Origin: Nitrospira sp.
Lineage (GTDB): Bacteria > Nitrospirota > Nitrospiria > Nitrospirales > Nitrospiraceae
Assembly (NCBI GenBank): GCA_024331085.1
Contig: JANDJG010000009.1
Location: 1-45,754, forward strand
Direction of reading: 5' to 3'
DNA: 45,754 nt
Below, piece after piece: positions 26,078-35,696 of this stretch (position 1 is the stretch's first letter; each line of letters starts with the position of its first letter). The translations under genes and the position numbers were made by a program. The notes under the pieces were generated by a model. That model made no database searches. It was not told the origin of the DNA and saw only the letters and a list, made by a program, of their open reading frames with translations.

Positions 26078-26755
26078 ATGAGAGTCGAACGTCATTCCTC
26101 ATGGCTTGTGACGTTCCTGTGCGTCAGCATGGTGAGCGTGCTGGCTCCGAGCGGGCGGCTTCTGGCCGCTGAGGACCTTCAATCGTTTGGGGGAATCCAA
26201 CCGAAAACGTGGGTCCTGGGAGCTCGAGCCGGATTCGCCGTCCCCACACAATCCCTTTCGCACGATGTGGTCGGCATCGCGGGCTTTGATAGAGGTTCCG
26301 CCGGGATCGGTCCGCTCGTCAATGTTCAGGCCCTCTACAGCCTCAACCGTTGGTTTTTGGTGGGCCTCATGGTGGAGTGGGAGCGACACGGCGTTGATGC
26401 CGAGGATCGACGGTTATCCTTGGACGTGGGAAGTCAACATACCGTGTCGGTGCTTCCAACGATCGAACTGCGTCCCGTTAAATTGGGATCGGTCGTCCCC
26501 TATGCCAACATGAGTTTCGGCGTGAACGTGAACAGTTTCAGCGAGGCGGTTTCCAGCGAGATCAGCCCCAGCAATACGTTCGCCTGGAGGCTGGGATGGG
26601 GTGTGGACTATCTGGTGAACAGGCACCTGGCGGTCAACGCCGAGTGGGCCTATAAGCGAAACGACGGTCACGCACATGTCGATGACCGGTTTCGAATCAA
26701 CGATTGGAACCTCTCGTCTTTCGGATTTCTCTTCGGCCTGAAAGCCTTCTTTTAG
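26078..26755 (+). CDS. Outer-membrane beta-barrel protein
   Basis: The 225-aa precursor starts at an ATG with AAAGGAGG upstream. A signal peptide (WLVTFLCVSMVSVLAPSGRLLAAE) is followed by alternating amphipathic strands typical of an OmpW/OmpA-like 8-stranded barrel (for example LVNVQALYSLNRWFLVGLMVEW and NTFAWRLGWGVDYLVN). It ends in a phenylalanine (LKAFF), the usual signal for outer-membrane insertion. The substrate is unknown. The frame is open further upstream but without a signal peptide. Confidence 0.78.
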   Translation: MRVERHSSWLVTFLCVSMVSVLAPSGRLLAAEDLQSFGGIQPKTWVLGARAGFAVPTQSLSHDVVGIAGFDRGSAGIGPLVNVQALYSLNRWFLVGLMVEWERHGVDAEDRRLSLDVGSQHTVSVLPTIELRPVKLGSVVPYANMSFGVNVNSFSEAVSSEISPSNTFAWRLGWGVDYLVNRHLAVNAEWAYKRNDGHAHVDDRFRINDWNLSSFGFLFGLKAFF

Positions 26756-26785
26756 AGGCGCTCCCTCATGCCGGAGGGGGTGCCT
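26756..26785. terminator. 12-bp hairpin between convergent genes
   Basis: AGGCGCTCCCTC pairs with GAGGGGGTGCCT, including two G-U type pairs, around a 6-nt loop ATGCCG. It starts right after the barrel gene's stop and lies before the end of the convergent GNAT gene. No T run follows. Confidence 0.5.
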
Positions 26786-26819
26786 GCGCCGACGACCACG
26801 ACCGAGATGCCCTTTCTGA

Positions 26820-27251
26820 TCACTCCCGACGAGCCTGAGTATTTCTGGCCCAGACCATCCCCGTTTGTTCTTTTGAGCTGAAACCCAACTTTTCATAGAA
26901 ACCGGGGCGCCTCGTACACAGCCAAAAGAGTTCGACTCTCTGTAGTCGCGGATGATCCAGGATTCGTCGAACGATTTCCGAGCCGATTCCTTGCTTTTGA
27001 TAAGCCCGATCGACGATCACGTCCCAGATCGTCGCTCGATAAACAAAATCGGTCAACACACGGCCGAATCCGACCAAACGTTCGCGGTCCCACGCACAGA
27101 CGGCGAGATCGGTGTGACGAAGCATCTCCTCCGTCTCTTCGGCCGTCCGATCCTTGGCCCAGGGAGCCTGATGAAAGAGACCGAGCAGTCGATCCGCCTT
27201 GGGCAGGGTATCGTCCGAATAGAGAATTGCGGGCTTGAGGGTCGCTCGCAT
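26820..27251 (-). CDS. GNAT family N-acetyltransferase
   Basis: The 143-aa GCN5-related acetyltransferase should transfer acetyl from acetyl-CoA to an unknown amine. It has LVGFGRVLTDFVYRATIWDVIVD (strands 3-4) and the pyrophosphate-binding loop of motif A, YQKQGIGSEIVRRIL (Q/RxxGxG/A). The last strand is RPGFYEKLGF. A small soluble enzyme, divergent from the zinc-ribbon gene at 27314. Confidence 0.88.
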   Translation of the reverse strand: MRATLKPAILYSDDTLPKADRLLGLFHQAPWAKDRTAEETEEMLRHTDLAVCAWDRERLVGFGRVLTDFVYRATIWDVIVDRAYQKQGIGSEIVRRILDHPRLQRVELFWLCTRRPGFYEKLGFSSKEQTGMVWARNTQARRE

Positions 27252-27313
27252 CTTATACTAGATTATCCTCCGCGCACGTAACAGCCGCCAGGAGGGAGTG
27301 TACGAGGAACATC

Positions 27314-27493
27314 ATGTCAACGCAAGTCCGTACGTGTCCGAAATGCTTTCGATTGATGTGGCTGACTTCAGAACACTATGAGATGTTGGACGACGCCACC
27401 ATCCGCGCCCAATGTCCCCATTGCCGATCCACGGTCCGGTTTTCTCTCGTCTCTCAAGGAGCAAATGCCGCAGGGCCAAAGATGGGCCATTGA
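27314..27493 (+). CDS. 59-aa zinc-ribbon protein
   Basis: A short frame from ATG 27314 to TGA 27491-27493 encodes 59 residues with two cysteine pairs, CPKC (8-11) and CPHC (34-37), spaced as in a rubredoxin-like zinc ribbon. A Shine-Dalgarno-like GAGG precedes the ATG. The position is convincing: divergent from the GNAT gene and closed by a strong hairpin. The CxxC pairs resemble those in the zinc-ribbon/MJ0042-type domains often found near signal proteins. Function unknown. Confidence 0.65.
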   Translation: MSTQVRTCPKCFRLMWLTSEHYEMLDDATIRAQCPHCRSTVRFSLVSQGANAAGPKMGH

Positions 27494-27497
27494 TCAA

Positions 27498-27528
27498 GGC
27501 GCCTCGCGCGCGTTGCGCGCGAGGCGCC
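27498..27528. terminator. Perfect 14-bp GC-rich hairpin between convergent genes
   Basis: GGCGCCTCGCGCGC (27498-27511) and GCGCGCGAGGCGCC (27515-27528) pair perfectly around a GTT loop. It fills the 38-nt gap between the zinc-ribbon gene and the convergent gene ending at 27532, so it can serve both strands. No T tract follows on either side. Confidence 0.7.
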
Positions 27529-27531
27529 GGT

Positions 27532-27966
27532 TCACATCCCTCCGGTTTCTTCCAATTCCGGCCTATTACCCGGCAGAACTTTGCGAAGCGACCTTCGGTA
27601 TTCATCCACGCGGTTCTCGTCGGCAGGCTGCGCTTCGATGTCTCGATCTTTGATCATCTGCTGGATCTGATCCAGCAGCGAGAGCAGCGGCTGCACCGTT
27701 TCCAGCAATCTCCCTGACTCAAAGGCTTCAAGAGACTCAAGCAAGGGGGTGCTCAGGTGTTTGTACGGCGTGCCGACGATCCTGGTGCGCAGGCGCATCA
27801 CCAGGTCATCATACGCTTCGACGGCGTCCGGAGGAGGTTTGATCCCCGTCGGCGCGACCGACAGATTGACGACGGCGGGCAGCTTGGCCGCATACTCTTT
27901 GATCCTCGACACCAGCCCGCCGACGGCATCGAGTACGTCCCCGATCCGCATACGAACGTCCTCCAT
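27532..27966 (-). CDS. Hypothetical helical protein downstream of rluD
   Basis: The 144-aa product (ATG at 27966; the frame is open to a TTG at 28023) is almost entirely helical and charged, with segments such as VRMRIGDVLDAVGGLVSRI and LLETVQPLLSLLDQIQQMI. It has no signal peptide, membrane helix or cysteine motif. It follows the pseudouridine synthase gene with a 19-nt gap and ends at the strong hairpin, so it is probably the last gene of the atp-rlu transcript. I do not recognise the family. Confidence 0.6.
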   Translation of the reverse strand: MEDVRMRIGDVLDAVGGLVSRIKEYAAKLPAVVNLSVAPTGIKPPPDAVEAYDDLVMRLRTRIVGTPYKHLSTPLLESLEAFESGRLLETVQPLLSLLDQIQQMIKDRDIEAQPADENRVDEYRRSLRKVLPGNRPELEETGGM

Positions 27967-27985
27967 GGTGATCGAACCGTCTCTC

Positions 27986-28936
27986 TTAGCCGTCCCGCGC
28001 GAGTCGCTCCAGTCCTTCGGCAATGGCTTCCATGTCGGCCGGATATCCGCGAGTAAACTCTCTAAAGTCTCCCGTCAAGGGATGGTGAAATCCAAGGGTT
28101 CTCGCATGGAGCATGACGCGCGGAACGGCGAGCGGTCCGATCATTTTGACTTTGGCGCCGCCATAGGTCTGATCGCCCAGAATCGGGTGCCCCAGAGACT
28201 GCAGGTGAACCCGCAATTGATGGGTTCGGCCCGTTCGAGGATAGAGCAGAAGATGGGCCGCCAGGTTGCCGAAGCGTCGCTCGACTCGATACTCCGTGAT
28301 CGATTCCTTGGGCCGTGAAGTCCTTGAGGAGATTTTTTTCCGCTCTTTGACGTCCCGCCCGATCGCGAGGGTAATCACCCCGCGGGCTTTCTTCGGGACT
28401 CCCCACACCAAGGCTTCATACACGCGGGTGATCGTGTGACGCTGAAATTGCGCGGCCAGATGCCGGTGCGCATGGTCCGTTTTCGCGACGACCATGATCC
28501 CGGACGTTTCCTTGTCGAGACGATGAACCAGCCCGGGGCGTTCTTTCCCCCCAACGGTGGAGAGGGTGCCGCCAGAAGCGTCGAAATGATGCAGCAGTGC
28601 GTTGACCAACGTTCCGGTCCAGTTCCCAGGGGCCGGATGCACGACGATCCCAGCGGGTTTATTGAGGACCAGAACGGCTTCATCTTCATACAACACCTCA
28701 AGCGGGATGGCCTCTCCTTTGAGCTCCAGAGGTTCCGGTTTGGGGATATCCATCGTGATGGTATCGCCCGGTTTGATTTTGTGGCTCGGCTTCACCGCGA
28801 CGTTGTTGACTCGGATACGACCGAGTTCGATCAGTCGCTGCAAGGCGGACCTGGAGATGGCTCGCTCCCGGTTGACAAGAAAGACGTCGAGCCGTTTGGG
28901 TTGCTCGCCGGGCGTGATAACAAACTCCGTGATCAC
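27986..28936 (-). CDS. rluD: RluA/RluD-family 23S rRNA pseudouridine synthase
   Basis: The 316-aa enzyme has an N-terminal S4 RNA-binding domain (RLDVFLVNRERAISRSALQRL) and the catalytic motif HRLDKETSG, whose aspartate attacks the uridine. It also shows LVLNKPAGIVVHP, IGRDVKERKKIS and TGRTHQLRVHLQSLGHPILGD. The architecture is that of RluD, which modifies helix 69 of 23S rRNA, but RluC-like targets cannot be excluded. The GTG at 28936 has GGGAGG about 11 nt upstream and is preferred over the GTG/ATG further up at 29008. It follows atpC on the same strand. Confidence 0.92.
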   Translation of the reverse strand: MITEFVITPGEQPKRLDVFLVNRERAISRSALQRLIELGRIRVNNVAVKPSHKIKPGDTITMDIPKPEPLELKGEAIPLEVLYEDEAVLVLNKPAGIVVHPAPGNWTGTLVNALLHHFDASGGTLSTVGGKERPGLVHRLDKETSGIMVVAKTDHAHRHLAAQFQRHTITRVYEALVWGVPKKARGVITLAIGRDVKERKKISSRTSRPKESITEYRVERRFGNLAAHLLLYPRTGRTHQLRVHLQSLGHPILGDQTYGGAKVKMIGPLAVPRVMLHARTLGFHHPLTGDFREFTRGYPADMEAIAEGLERLARDG

Positions 28937-29121
28937 GGAGATCTTCCTCCCGTCATGAACGGCCGGTCGCCAATCCGATCCACTCCCTCGGCGGTCTGAG
29001 TCGCACAAAGCATCGCCGTGAAACCGGAAACGTTTGCCGGATTATTGAATGGGCGGCGAGGATGACGGCCTGAACAACCGAGGCGCGAACCCGCGCGGGT
29101 GAAGGCTTGAATACGAGGCGG

Positions 29122-29544
29122 TTAGGCGTGGGCGACCTTCCGCGCCCGCTCCGCGATTTTTTTTCGCAGACGGGCTTTTTCGAGACTGATTTGAGCTTCC
29201 TTGACGTCGGACGGCAGGCCTCCCTGCTTGAGCCGACGTTCCGCTTCTTCCACTTTGGCCGTGGCGCGCTCCACGTCGATGTCTTCGGCCTTCTCGGCGA
29301 TCTCGGCCATGACGGTCACCCTGGTCGGCGTCACCTCGGCATACCCCCAAAGCACGGCCATATGGTTGACTTGATCGCCGATGCGATACCGCAGTTCCCC
29401 GATCCGCAACATCGAGAGGAAATGACAATGACCCGGAAGGACCCCAAAGTCACCTTCCAGACCCGGCGCGATGACCTCATCCACCTGCTGGCTCAGCAAC
29501 AGTTTTTCCGGCGTAACGACTTCCAAGAGAAATTTTCCAGCCAT
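29122..29544 (-). CDS. atpC: F-type ATP synthase epsilon subunit
   Basis: The 140-aa subunit of the central stalk has the N-terminal beta sandwich (FLLEVVTPEKLLLSQQVDEVIAPG, GDFGVLPGHCHFLSML) and the C-terminal two-helix domain (AEKAEDIDVERATAKVEEAERRL). The length is normal. Its helical domain can inhibit ATP hydrolysis in bacteria. It is the last gene of atpHAGDC. Confidence 0.93.
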   Translation of the reverse strand: MAGKFLLEVVTPEKLLLSQQVDEVIAPGLEGDFGVLPGHCHFLSMLRIGELRYRIGDQVNHMAVLWGYAEVTPTRVTVMAEIAEKAEDIDVERATAKVEEAERRLKQGGLPSDVKEAQISLEKARLRKKIAERARKVAHA

Positions 29545-29585
29545 TTTGTCTTCTCTCTCGCTATGCGCCCGCAGTATCTCGACTC

Positions 29586-31031
<1,446 letters not shown>

Positions 31032-31144
31032 TCACCTTTCCAAATCGATGTCTGGTTTCCACGCCCCTTGACCGACGAATCGATCCTCCGGGGTTCATCC
31101 GCTTCTCCTTGCTCGCGTGTCGCGAAACGCGCTCGTGACAGTCC

Positions 31145-32023
31145 CTATTTCAGCGCTTCCGCGCCTCCTACGATATCCATCAATTCCTTGGTGATCGCCG
31201 CTTGCCGAGTCTTGTTGTAGTACAGCGTGACTTTTTTGATGAGCTGTCCGGCGTTGCGCGTCGCGCCGTCCATGGCGGCCATGCGTGCCCCGTGCTCGGC
31301 GGCGGCTGATTCCAGGAGAATTCTATAGGTTTGAACTTGAAAATGCTTGGGCACCAGAACGTCCAACAGTTCCGCTTCGCCCGGCTCGTAGAGATAGCCG
31401 CCTCCCGCCGCGCCTTCGACCGGCGCCACACCGAACTCGGAAGCCGCATCGACGGGAAAGAGTTTCTCGACGATCACACGCTGCTGGATCGCCGACTTAA
31501 ACTCATTGTACACGACGTAGAGTTCATCGAACGTGCCCTGGACGAACTGGTCGGTGAGATCGCCGCCGATATCGATGGCGTGCTCGAAACTCAACTTATC
31601 GAAAATCCCCGTCCATTCTTGGCGAATCGGCCACGCGCGGCGGCGAAAATAATCCCGCCCCTTTCGCCCGACGATACTCAGATGGACCGCCACTCCCCTC
31701 GCCTCGCACTGCCTCACGAACTCCGTACTCCGCCGCACGATGTTGCCGTTGAAGCCTCCGCACAAACCGCGGTCGCTCGTCACCACCAGCACTTCGACTT
31801 TTTTGCCCTCGCGCTTCTGCAGGAGCGGATGGGCGGAGCGATTTACCCGTTGGCTTAAATTACTCAAGACACCTCGCATTTTATGAGCGTAGGGACGGGC
31901 CGCCAGGATACGGTCCTGGGAGCGTTTCAGCTTCGCGGCGGCCACCATTTTCATGGCCTTCGTGATCTTCTGGGTGTTCTTGAACGCCGCGATCTTGCGG
32001 CGGAGCGATTGGAGACTTGGCAT
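31145..32023 (-). CDS. atpG: F-type ATP synthase gamma subunit
   Basis: The 292-aa rotor shaft subunit has the conserved N-terminal helix SLQSLRRKIAAFKNTQKITKAMKMVAAAKL and the C-terminal helix MAAMDGATRNAGQLIKKVTLYYNKTRQAAITKEL; both are typical coiled-coil ends. The central SDRGLCGGFN motif is present. It lies between atpA and atpD in the usual order. Confidence 0.97.
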   Translation of the reverse strand: MPSLQSLRRKIAAFKNTQKITKAMKMVAAAKLKRSQDRILAARPYAHKMRGVLSNLSQRVNRSAHPLLQKREGKKVEVLVVTSDRGLCGGFNGNIVRRSTEFVRQCEARGVAVHLSIVGRKGRDYFRRRAWPIRQEWTGIFDKLSFEHAIDIGGDLTDQFVQGTFDELYVVYNEFKSAIQQRVIVEKLFPVDAASEFGVAPVEGAAGGGYLYEPGEAELLDVLVPKHFQVQTYRILLESAAAEHGARMAAMDGATRNAGQLIKKVTLYYNKTRQAAITKELMDIVGGAEALK

Positions 32024-32098
32024 GGTGTCTTATTTCGAAGTATCGATCGAGAGGCTAAAGATCCTTTTAGGAGAAGCCCTCTCACCCGCGCCTTTCAC

Positions 32099-33619
32099 TC
32101 AGGCTTTGGCTCCATACCCCATCTTCTGCTTAAAGGTTGTGATTATTTCTCTCAGACGGCCTCCGACTTTGTCGTCGATCTTGCCGATCGACGTCACTTC
32201 CTTCCTCAGTTCAGGATGATGCTGCTGAATGTAATGCAGCAAATCCGCTTCAAACTGCTGCACTTTATCGACGGCCACATCGTCGAGAAAACCATTGACG
32301 CCGGCAAAAATGGAGAGCACCTGATCGGCCACCGGCATCGGCTTGTACTGGCCCTGCTTGAGCAGCTCGACCATGCGAACCCCTCGCGCCAATTGCATCT
32401 GGGTCGCCTTGTCCAGCTCGCTTCCGAATTGCGCAAAGGCGGCCATCTCCCGATATTGAGCCAGGTCGAGCCGAAGCGTTCCGGCCACTTGCTTCATGGT
32501 CTTAATTTGCGCCGCCCCTCCGACACGAGAGACGGAGAGGCCGACGTTGATGGCCGGGCGAATACCCGAATAAAACAGATCACTGCCCAGATAAATCTGC
32601 CCGTCGGTGATTGAAATCACGTTGGTCGGAATGTATGCCGACACGTCTCCGGCCTGCGTTTCGATGATCGGCAAAGCGGTCAAACTGCCTCCCCCGAGCG
32701 CATCACTCAGCTTCGCCGCCCGCTCGAGAAGGCGGGAATGCAGATAGAACACGTCGCCCGGATACGCTTCCCGGCCAGGCGGTCGACGGAGCAACAGCGA
32801 CAACTGTCGATAGGCGACGGCGTGCTTGGACAAATCATCGTACACGATCAGGGCGTGCTTGGCGTTGTCGCGGAAGTATTCGCCCATGGCCGCCCCGGCA
32901 AACGGCGCCAGAAACTGCATGGGAGCAGGCTCGCTGGCCGTCGCGGAGACGACCATGCTGTAGTCCATCGCGTGGTGCTCCTCAAGGGTTTTAACGACCC
33001 GCGCCACGGTTGACCGCTTCTGGCCGATGGCCACATAAATGCAGAAGACTCCCAGACCTCGCTGATTGATGATGGTATCGACGGCAATGGCGGTTTTGCC
33101 GGTCTGCCGATCTCCGATGATCAACTCGCGCTGTCCGCGGCCGATCGGAATCATCGCGTCGATGGCCTTGATGCCGGTCTGTAGCGGCTCACGCACCGAT
33201 TGGCGGGTGTTCACGCCCGGAGCCACCACCTCGATGCGGGAAAAATGCTGCGACTTGATCGGCCCTTTTCCGTCGATCGGCTGGCCGATCGCGTTGACCA
33301 CCCGACCGATCAATGCCTCGCCCACGGGAACCTCCGCGATGCGGCCCGTACGCCTGACCGGATCGCCTTCCTTGATGCCGACGTCGTCGCCCATAAGCAC
33401 GGCCCCGACGTTGTCCTCTTCAAGATTCAGCGCGATTCCATAGAGCCCGCCGGGAAACTCGAGCATCTCACCCGCCATGGCTCCGTCGAGCCCGTACACC
33501 TTGGCGATGCCGTCTCCGACCTGGATGACGGAGCCGGTCTCTTTCACGTCGACTTGTTTGTCGAATCCCCGAATCTTTTCTTTGATGATCGCGCTGATTT
33601 CATCGGCTTTGATCTGCAT
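32099..33619 (-). CDS. atpA: F-type ATP synthase alpha subunit
   Basis: The 506-aa non-catalytic nucleotide-binding subunit has Walker [35 protein letters not shown] and the conserved arginine-finger region [15 protein letters not shown]. The start at ATG 33619 ([16 protein letters not shown]) has GGAG nearby; the longer frame to 33652 adds 11 residues unlike AtpA. The length is then the family's usual 500-510. Confidence 0.98.
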   Translation of the reverse strand: MQIKADEISAIIKEKIRGFDKQVDVKETGSVIQVGDGIAKVYGLDGAMAGEMLEFPGGLYGIALNLEEDNVGAVLMGDDVGIKEGDPVRRTGRIAEVPVGEALIGRVVNAIGQPIDGKGPIKSQHFSRIEVVAPGVNTRQSVREPLQTGIKAIDAMIPIGRGQRELIIGDRQTGKTAIAVDTIINQRGLGVFCIYVAIGQKRSTVARVVKTLEEHHAMDYSMVVSATASEPAPMQFLAPFAGAAMGEYFRDNAKHALIVYDDLSKHAVAYRQLSLLLRRPPGREAYPGDVFYLHSRLLERAAKLSDALGGGSLTALPIIETQAGDVSAYIPTNVISITDGQIYLGSDLFYSGIRPAINVGLSVSRVGGAAQIKTMKQVAGTLRLDLAQYREMAAFAQFGSELDKATQMQLARGVRMVELLKQGQYKPMPVADQVLSIFAGVNGFLDDVAVDKVQQFEADLLHYIQQHHPELRKEVTSIGKIDDKVGGRLREIITTFKQKMGYGAKA

Positions 33620-33678
33620 GACCACTCCTTCATCCGCAGGACGGCGAGACACCGGACGGCCATCCCGCCTCCGCCGAC

Positions 33679-34218
33679 CTACTCTCTCGTCAGCAATGAC
33701 TGGATATCGTTTAAGCGGCCCCGGATCGTGCCGTCGACCACCATGTTTCCGACTTGAATCCGGACTCCGGCCAAGAGGTTCGCATCGGTATGGAACGTGA
33801 CCGCGACTTCTCGCTTCAGCGCATCGCGCAGTCGTGCTTGAGTCCGATCCCGCTCGGCCTGGGAGAGTTCCGTAGCCGACGCTACCGAGACTTGTTGCAC
33901 GCCTTTCGATTGATCGACCAGCTTCCCGAACGCCTCGGCAATTTCCGGCAAAAACCCGATGCGATTTTTCCTGACCAATTGCCCAAGAAAAGCTTTTCCC
34001 TCCGAAGGACAGTGAAAGCGACCGCTCAATTCCGTCAGCACGGAGATTTTTTCCTCGGCGCTGAACGCCGGCGACGCGGTAACGTAGCGAAGATCCCCGG
34101 ACTCTTTTATAGCCTGTCCGAGGCCGTTCAGGGTCTCTCGAGTGGCTTCGATATCGGTTGGGTCAAGAAGCTCGAAGAGCGCCCGTGCGTAACGCCGCGC
34201 AACTACCGTTTTAATCAC
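33679..34218 (-). CDS. atpH: F-type ATP synthase delta subunit
   Basis: The 179-aa peripheral-stalk subunit joins F1 to the membrane sector. It shows [11 protein letters not shown] near the N-terminus, [21 protein letters not shown] in the middle and [26 protein letters not shown] at the C-terminus, all typical. The GTG at 34218 gives the correct length; the frame is open to 34293. It is the first gene of the cluster. The F0 genes atpB, atpE and atpF are not next to it: upstream lies a 309-nt gap and a divergent gene. Confidence 0.94.
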   Translation of the reverse strand: MIKTVVARRYARALFELLDPTDIEATRETLNGLGQAIKESGDLRYVTASPAFSAEEKISVLTELSGRFHCPSEGKAFLGQLVRKNRIGFLPEIAEAFGKLVDQSKGVQQVSVASATELSQAERDRTQARLRDALKREVAVTFHTDANLLAGVRIQVGNMVVDGTIRGRLNDIQSLLTRE

Positions 34219-34420
34219 TGTCGGTGATCCACTTGCCGAATCGTGGGACAAACAAAATCGTTCGCGCGAAACGCACGACAATCGACCCGGCACACTACCA
34301 TTGAAGAATGTCGGCTGTCAATCCGACCAAGCCGACCGAGCGTCGAGCAGGCCGTCCTCAAGCCAACCACTGCTCGATTTTCACTCTGCCACGTCCATGA
34401 GACCAAGAATGCAACCGGTA

Positions 34421-34426
34421 TATAAT
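34421..34426 (+). promoter_or_regulatory. Consensus -10 element in the atpH / HEAT gene gap
   Basis: An exact TATAAT lies about 100 nt before the HEAT gene at 34528, with no good -35 hexamer. The 309-nt gap 34219-34527 holds no gene I can support. A matching minus-strand promoter for the atp genes is not obvious by eye. Confidence 0.4.
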
Positions 34427-34527
34427 GAAAATGTGAACTGCCTCTATCGTCGCTGTATTCCCAGCTATTCTCGAAATTGCGCCATGCGATACCGCCACCC
34501 CGACTCCATCGATGAAAGGGGGATCAG

Positions 34528-35616
34528 ATGCGCATGATATCACCCTCTACGGCGAAGGTTTTTTTGCTCTTGCCGGTTCTCGCACTCATCACCGATCCCG
34601 TGCTGGCCTATCGCGATTATTTCACACCCGAACAAAAATCTCAGTTGGAAAAGATTCGCGTCGTCCTGGTGGAAGCCCTCGCTCTGACGGACAAGGGCGA
34701 AGTGGACGCCGGCCCCATTACACAAACCGTATCACGCCGGCTTCGCGAAGTCGGGTATACCATCGTCTTCAATCGAGAAGAACCCCATGATGTCGTCTTT
34801 CGCGTCAAGTGCGAGCAACGCAAAACTTGGGAAGGCACGACCGCGGCCGGCGGCGATGCCGATCTACCGGACGCGCCATCCCGATTGTGGAAAGGTCCGG
34901 CCTGTCAATTGACCTATCTGTTGAGCGGCATGAAGATCAAATGGCAAAAGGAAGTACGGACGGAGTTTGACGACGCCGCGGCAGCCGCTCAAGCCGCGCA
35001 GGCCGCCGATCCCGGCGCCTACGCGATCGACAAATTGACGGAGGAACTCGAACGGCATGAGTTCCCTCTGTTTTTGGCGGCGGAGTGGGGGCATCCGGAA
35101 CGCCTGCTTGCCCTGCTTGATTCACCCAACACGAGTCAAGCCAGGAAAATCCAAATCATCTCTCTCTTGGGAGAAATGCAAGCCGACGAAGCCTTGCCCA
35201 AACTCAAAGAAATCCTGAAAGACCGCGACTTGGCCACACAGGCGATCGTCGCCATGGGGAACCTGGGCAGAGAAAGCATCCCGTTGCTCATTAACATCTT
35301 GAACTCTTCCGCCCAGGTGGAAATTCAAGCTGCGGCGGCCAAGGGGCTGGGACAGATCGGAGGCATTGCCGGCGACGCCTCCGTCGTTCTTCCGCTGCTG
35401 GCCAAACTTCAAGATCCCGAGACGGACTGGACCGTCCTGACAGAGATCGCTTGGGCCCTGGGAAAAGTGCCCGACAAACGGTCGATCCAACCGTTGTACG
35501 ATCTTGACAAAAAACTCCAAGCCATCCGCGATCCTGACAACATCGTGTTGAAGAAACTGAAAGAAGCCGTATTTTGGGCGATCAAACAGTGCGACACGTG
35601 GGATCAATACAGTTAA
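34528..35616 (+). CDS. Exported HEAT-repeat protein
   Basis: The 362-aa precursor starts at an ATG behind AAAGGGGG and has a signal peptide (VFLLLPVLALITDPVLAYR). Residues ~25-185 form a domain of unknown type with an alanine-rich helix (FDDAAAAAQAAQAADPG). The C-terminal ~170 residues are HEAT repeats, for example KLKEILKDRDLATQAIVAMGNLG and LINILNSSAQVEIQAAAAKGLGQIGG. It should be a periplasmic scaffold. The organism has a second, membrane-anchored HEAT protein at 7383 in this window. No family name is recognised. Confidence 0.78.
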   Translation: MRMISPSTAKVFLLLPVLALITDPVLAYRDYFTPEQKSQLEKIRVVLVEALALTDKGEVDAGPITQTVSRRLREVGYTIVFNREEPHDVVFRVKCEQRKTWEGTTAAGGDADLPDAPSRLWKGPACQLTYLLSGMKIKWQKEVRTEFDDAAAAAQAAQAADPGAYAIDKLTEELERHEFPLFLAAEWGHPERLLALLDSPNTSQARKIQIISLLGEMQADEALPKLKEILKDRDLATQAIVAMGNLGRESIPLLINILNSSAQVEIQAAAAKGLGQIGGIAGDASVVLPLLAKLQDPETDWTVLTEIAWALGKVPDKRSIQPLYDLDKKLQAIRDPDNIVLKKLKEAVFWAIKQCDTWDQYS

Positions 35617-35696
35617 CGCCGCGAGTGAAGGCCCCGGCCCGTTCGAGGGGAGAAGACACCTGGCAGAGAAACAAAGATGAAATGCGTCTCTGACGA

